NCBI RefSeq assembly: GCF_963678635.1
Contig: NC_087067.1
Coordinates: 27,723,547-27,787,546 of the forward strand
Source of the DNA: Symsagittifera roscoffensis
Lineage: Eukaryota; Xenacoelomorpha; Acoela; Convolutidae
Direction of reading: 5' to 3'
DNA: 64,000 nucleotides
Shown: piece after piece, positions 63,701 to 64,000 of the stretch
Numbering within the stretch: position 1 is the stretch's first letter
Layout: each line of letters starts with the position of its first letter
The notes under the pieces: model-generated
What the model was told of the DNA's origin: nothing
Seen by the model: only the letters and a program-made list of their open reading frames with translations
The model's database searches: none
Position numbers and translations under genes: made by a program

Positions 63701-64000
63701 CTTCTCGAGAATGTGTGGTCTGCAGGCACTGGAGAGACTGGAATCTGAACATCATTTAGTGACGGCGTTGAGCGTAGAATCATGGCCCGGGGTGTTGCAG
63801 GTGACTCAAAAACACATCCGGAGCTGGAAGGTTGGTCTTGAGGCGGAAATGGGATTTCCCATGAGCGAAGCTTATGGCTTGCCATTGAACGCGAAATCGC
63901 TGATAGGGTCAATGATGGCCAACTTGTGCGGAAGTCACTACCCGCTACACATGGCGATGGTGGAAGTGTCCAGCCAGAGAATACTGGTGGACAAGGCCTT
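57798..64000 (+). CDS. Giant third frame, segment 3 (no stop to window end)
   Basis: Codon-by-codon reading from 57798 to 63998 finds 2,067 codons without a stop; the frame continues past the window. Early on, D560-x-x-H563 (KDGIHFDR) completes the first SGNH domain. A second SGNH-like domain has G841-S-D843 (VAGSDFEG), G891-M-N-D894 (FAGMNDHL) and D1004-V-S-H1007, in similar order and spacing. A hydrophobic stretch follows near 1195-1230. Two charged, apparently disordered regions lie near 1640-1750 and 1850-2000. A small C/H cluster C2432-x4-C2437-x4-H2442-x-C2444-x4-C2449 could bind metal. Numbering counts from 56217, stops included. Most of the protein matches no domain I know. SGNH hydrolases cleave ester bonds, and esterase domains occur in some LINE ORF1 proteins; the role here is unknown. 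Confidence 0.85.
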   Translation, partial: MRDIHRKSVLPLRLLDIAERMEKKGFPEDTSKDGIHFDRPRGAEWLNDVFQEHINTLEADLLETAQFTLGPPPNPPFLASRALAGRLGPRVDTRDSSRSSQTRLQSATPMESEEVTSSTPPSSAISSVVVAETKRENKSMETARLRYPEKVKELDLESLECRQELAETLGIERVSHEDLNRHHCVDWLKAHEAHFSRAKLMETTDLTGIPTKTIMGPINHRPLKLLGSPGLIAEPPKHRTSIARIRLATPAQLKVVDKLLNPGGTGLPDAAYEGSKLAEDPRYGKPCGSTQLAKTLAVYDRADPAAARVVIVAGSDFEGTSPKLFWPETLIYSLPGAELNQMLTLVVAIKSEMPCEPELLLFAGMNDHLHAMGLLEQLKGDEIPTSRKIWEAIQALFAAMNEVQENVVSRFGSKTKVVFTTSPGYANMPPALQFVYAVLILIAEGSEWRILMAAPNRELEPSNLRLRKSELAAAWADVSHALRGFYGLADILIVLDEVLLLEISNFARQLKFSPVIGDDHPAISKLTASLWFRSMDVKITNSTSKSRGPSNERRNVAETEKQLGSLKYRLTQENGWWPFLTPRLENATNKTREEAPLLVKQVWSFLEKQLELAEVRDMTVARLVSAANEVTIAGFWREHAKGELKTRRDYEILKFLSPCWEKEFLAGVFGTTATIFGAFVQEILGMPISLLLALYLVYPRYLFNMGPAYMFSRGVETLRVDGYLALVLLTHGELVSFHRLMEYGEPLSMGRVHTSIETSSYKCAAGLKTLLVQYLMMQNRYMTGEDENPTSREEWEKANRGMPLLTDLCLAMRSDPMGIIRGLEEVVTCIYGPAVTYAFPDPLVITYRHSVTHLSLISVLDGTALNWCQQEVLRARMSNTVLFGKVKDAEMMVCNFRGQMQCRMGGKREGPIEMYPKFWNLNPLTADGREVLRIPAWKECFALVKRELEAIMEKEILPATTPEFPTVRRMTLGMNSPLVVPSIMAKMMTEETQRHFTGGWDPLFIGYTAAVYFHISEMKVNSWTTQAKKSRGSQPPGYEVRKVLRTLEKEGLENMLPIWDDGRMIVMEGHVALVDEMKFATRKYKAPYGLKQVEVTQEGTELDAAGQLHVALTEYKRLDPTTPSPLSVDTPGDKRSGPVEDRFKKILERRRNESEEESMDETLSEAGEDMEVGNTPEPGPSGEELTTQELLKDLSEENWADTATPPLNPSPRKNLELPLAGETFNMGMLLLSSEEREKNTFEGNRDIFLGSLEDDAWQEFLGEFNREVGSETTLDKFKKELWDAVVRFGEPLLIGTGLDEKARKELLNKLVELRNARSKTRKEKCEDSSTLKQKTVDKMVDDIKRDKVGTSNMIKSTNILKARAGGRQELEGVDGEVESMMIATTPSSRDVKTRKRKREVEGWGSPSVDAVSEGNLRETAPIVLARCKTAAYKNSSELRKPLEVEKEIEVSTSSTSEEDFKPQKVNVKRGSTNGQVGEVEIGKEWISKAHQDMGKQVTSDPLERNKTRNTSRTWWVALETLKEMEDCLKKLDSGIARRRRNWATQQKAEVNKIEMASHLKRSWQSLLKDHFEEAMRTSSSAPPLMANPFVRTAGQLMFTWSLVGIELETLTSYDRLKLGSKKLEVYQALMQHVARDNSGLSLARRKDATCFLRWIMSMMSDSTILACHQRASGSKTTEKRVSTIILNVYQSTGIEKEDGSRLSLENHRKLDEVRRFSNKKFEEEHDVHRNLASSEQYSRLSEKGEYQYVSGVMGIAYNPFLASEAGGAHRNHEVAELLKFWTERIMEIDAVEKEGPSLGLILEKTPEVISIPRSNKRVEVNVGGGNGLLTTNLGVIWKLLRPSWCPHPHASLIEETTERVRLAPTEDEDLAKLSVLHKLITPQMQEPSERTSDPGSAKKLEPGSCLDSTCGNGEHICDGRSCVRILSFQKEDLVTWFEDITEREKSEVQITAECYARTTVNIATALGFFSRMCGLQALERLESEHHLVTALSVESWPGVLQVTQKHIRSWKVGLEAEMGFPMSEAYGLPLNAKSLIGSMMANLCGSHYPLHMAMVEVSSQRILVDKA

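Larger units (their letters stand above)
42210..64000 (+). mobile_element. Very large Ty3/gypsy-like retroelement region
   Basis: Everything from the LINE junction to the right edge shares GC content, purine-rich plus strand and CTTGAG enrichment. Parts in order: C-terminal piece of a large frame, polypurine tract, LTR-like and leader DNA with TATA and poly(A) signals, minisatellite, Gag-Pol frame, integrase frame, and a giant third frame that is still open at 64,000. A polypurine tract normally sits at the 3' end of an LTR element, just before the 3' LTR. So the piece at 42,210-43,009 is best read as the end of one copy, and the rest as the start of a second copy sharing an LTR-like region. 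Alternatively, one element is rearranged. LTR borders and a primer-binding site were not identified. Confidence 0.65.

Noticed and set aside
1-64000. CRISPR arrays, rRNA genes or bacterial operons
   Set aside because: No spacer-repeat arrays or rRNA motifs were seen. The minisatellite has no unique spacers, and all evidence points to eukaryotic DNA.

Overview
The window reads as a transposon-rich stretch of an animal nuclear genome, most likely a nematode. This is an inference from three signs: a Tc1-like inverted-repeat element with TA-flanked CAGTGCTG ends, TTTTCAG-type splice acceptors, and a multi-exon gene whose first exon is preceded by an acceptor suited to spliced-leader addition. There is no bacterial-style gene organisation. 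Bases 1-42,200 are AT-rich. Bases 42,200-64,000 are clearly GC-richer, and their plus strand is purine-rich. LEFT PART (1-20,500): the one convincing host gene lies on the minus strand. Five exons (20440-20297, 9777-9594, 7275-7132, 5294-5104, 3076-3027) join in compatible phases into a type II membrane-anchored protein resembling the METTL24 type of methyltransferase-like proteins; its 3' end lies beyond base 1. Its introns hold a TA-flanked Tc1-like foldback element, dispersed TIR repeats, a degenerate ~160-200 bp tandem repeat, and a decayed BEL/Pao retrotransposon (about 14.5-19.1 kb, antisense to the gene). MIDDLE (20,500-42,210): no host gene is supported. There is a decayed minus-strand LINE (24.5-26.4 kb), a possible decayed element bounded by ~300 bp direct repeats (28.1-31.3 kb), two head-to-head decayed copies of another LINE family (31.5-35.95 kb minus, 36.2-40.6 kb plus), and a 5'-truncated LINE with an intact reverse transcriptase frame (40,755-42,224 minus). 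RIGHT PART (42,210-64,000): this looks like one very large LTR-type retroelement, or two neighbouring copies sharing one LTR-like region. First comes the C-terminal end of a large protein, then a polypurine tract, then about 3.9 kb of noncoding DNA with a TATA box, poly(A) signals, 70-bp repeats and a ~13-14 bp minisatellite. Next is a Ty3/gypsy-type Gag-protease-RT-RNase H frame, then an integrase frame in the -1 phase with a C-terminal macrodomain-like region. Last is a third reading frame of at least 2,594 codons that leaves the window still open. Its last 2,067 codons have no stop at all. It carries two SGNH-hydrolase-like domains, and the first has its catalytic motifs on either side of an in-frame TAG. 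How the parts may work together (inference): Gag, protease, RT, RNase H and integrase would carry out standard LTR retrotransposition. The integrase tail and the giant SGNH protein are accessory cargo with unknown roles. A CTTGAG hexamer is strongly enriched on the plus strand across the leader, all three reading frames and the spacer before the third frame, which ties these parts together.
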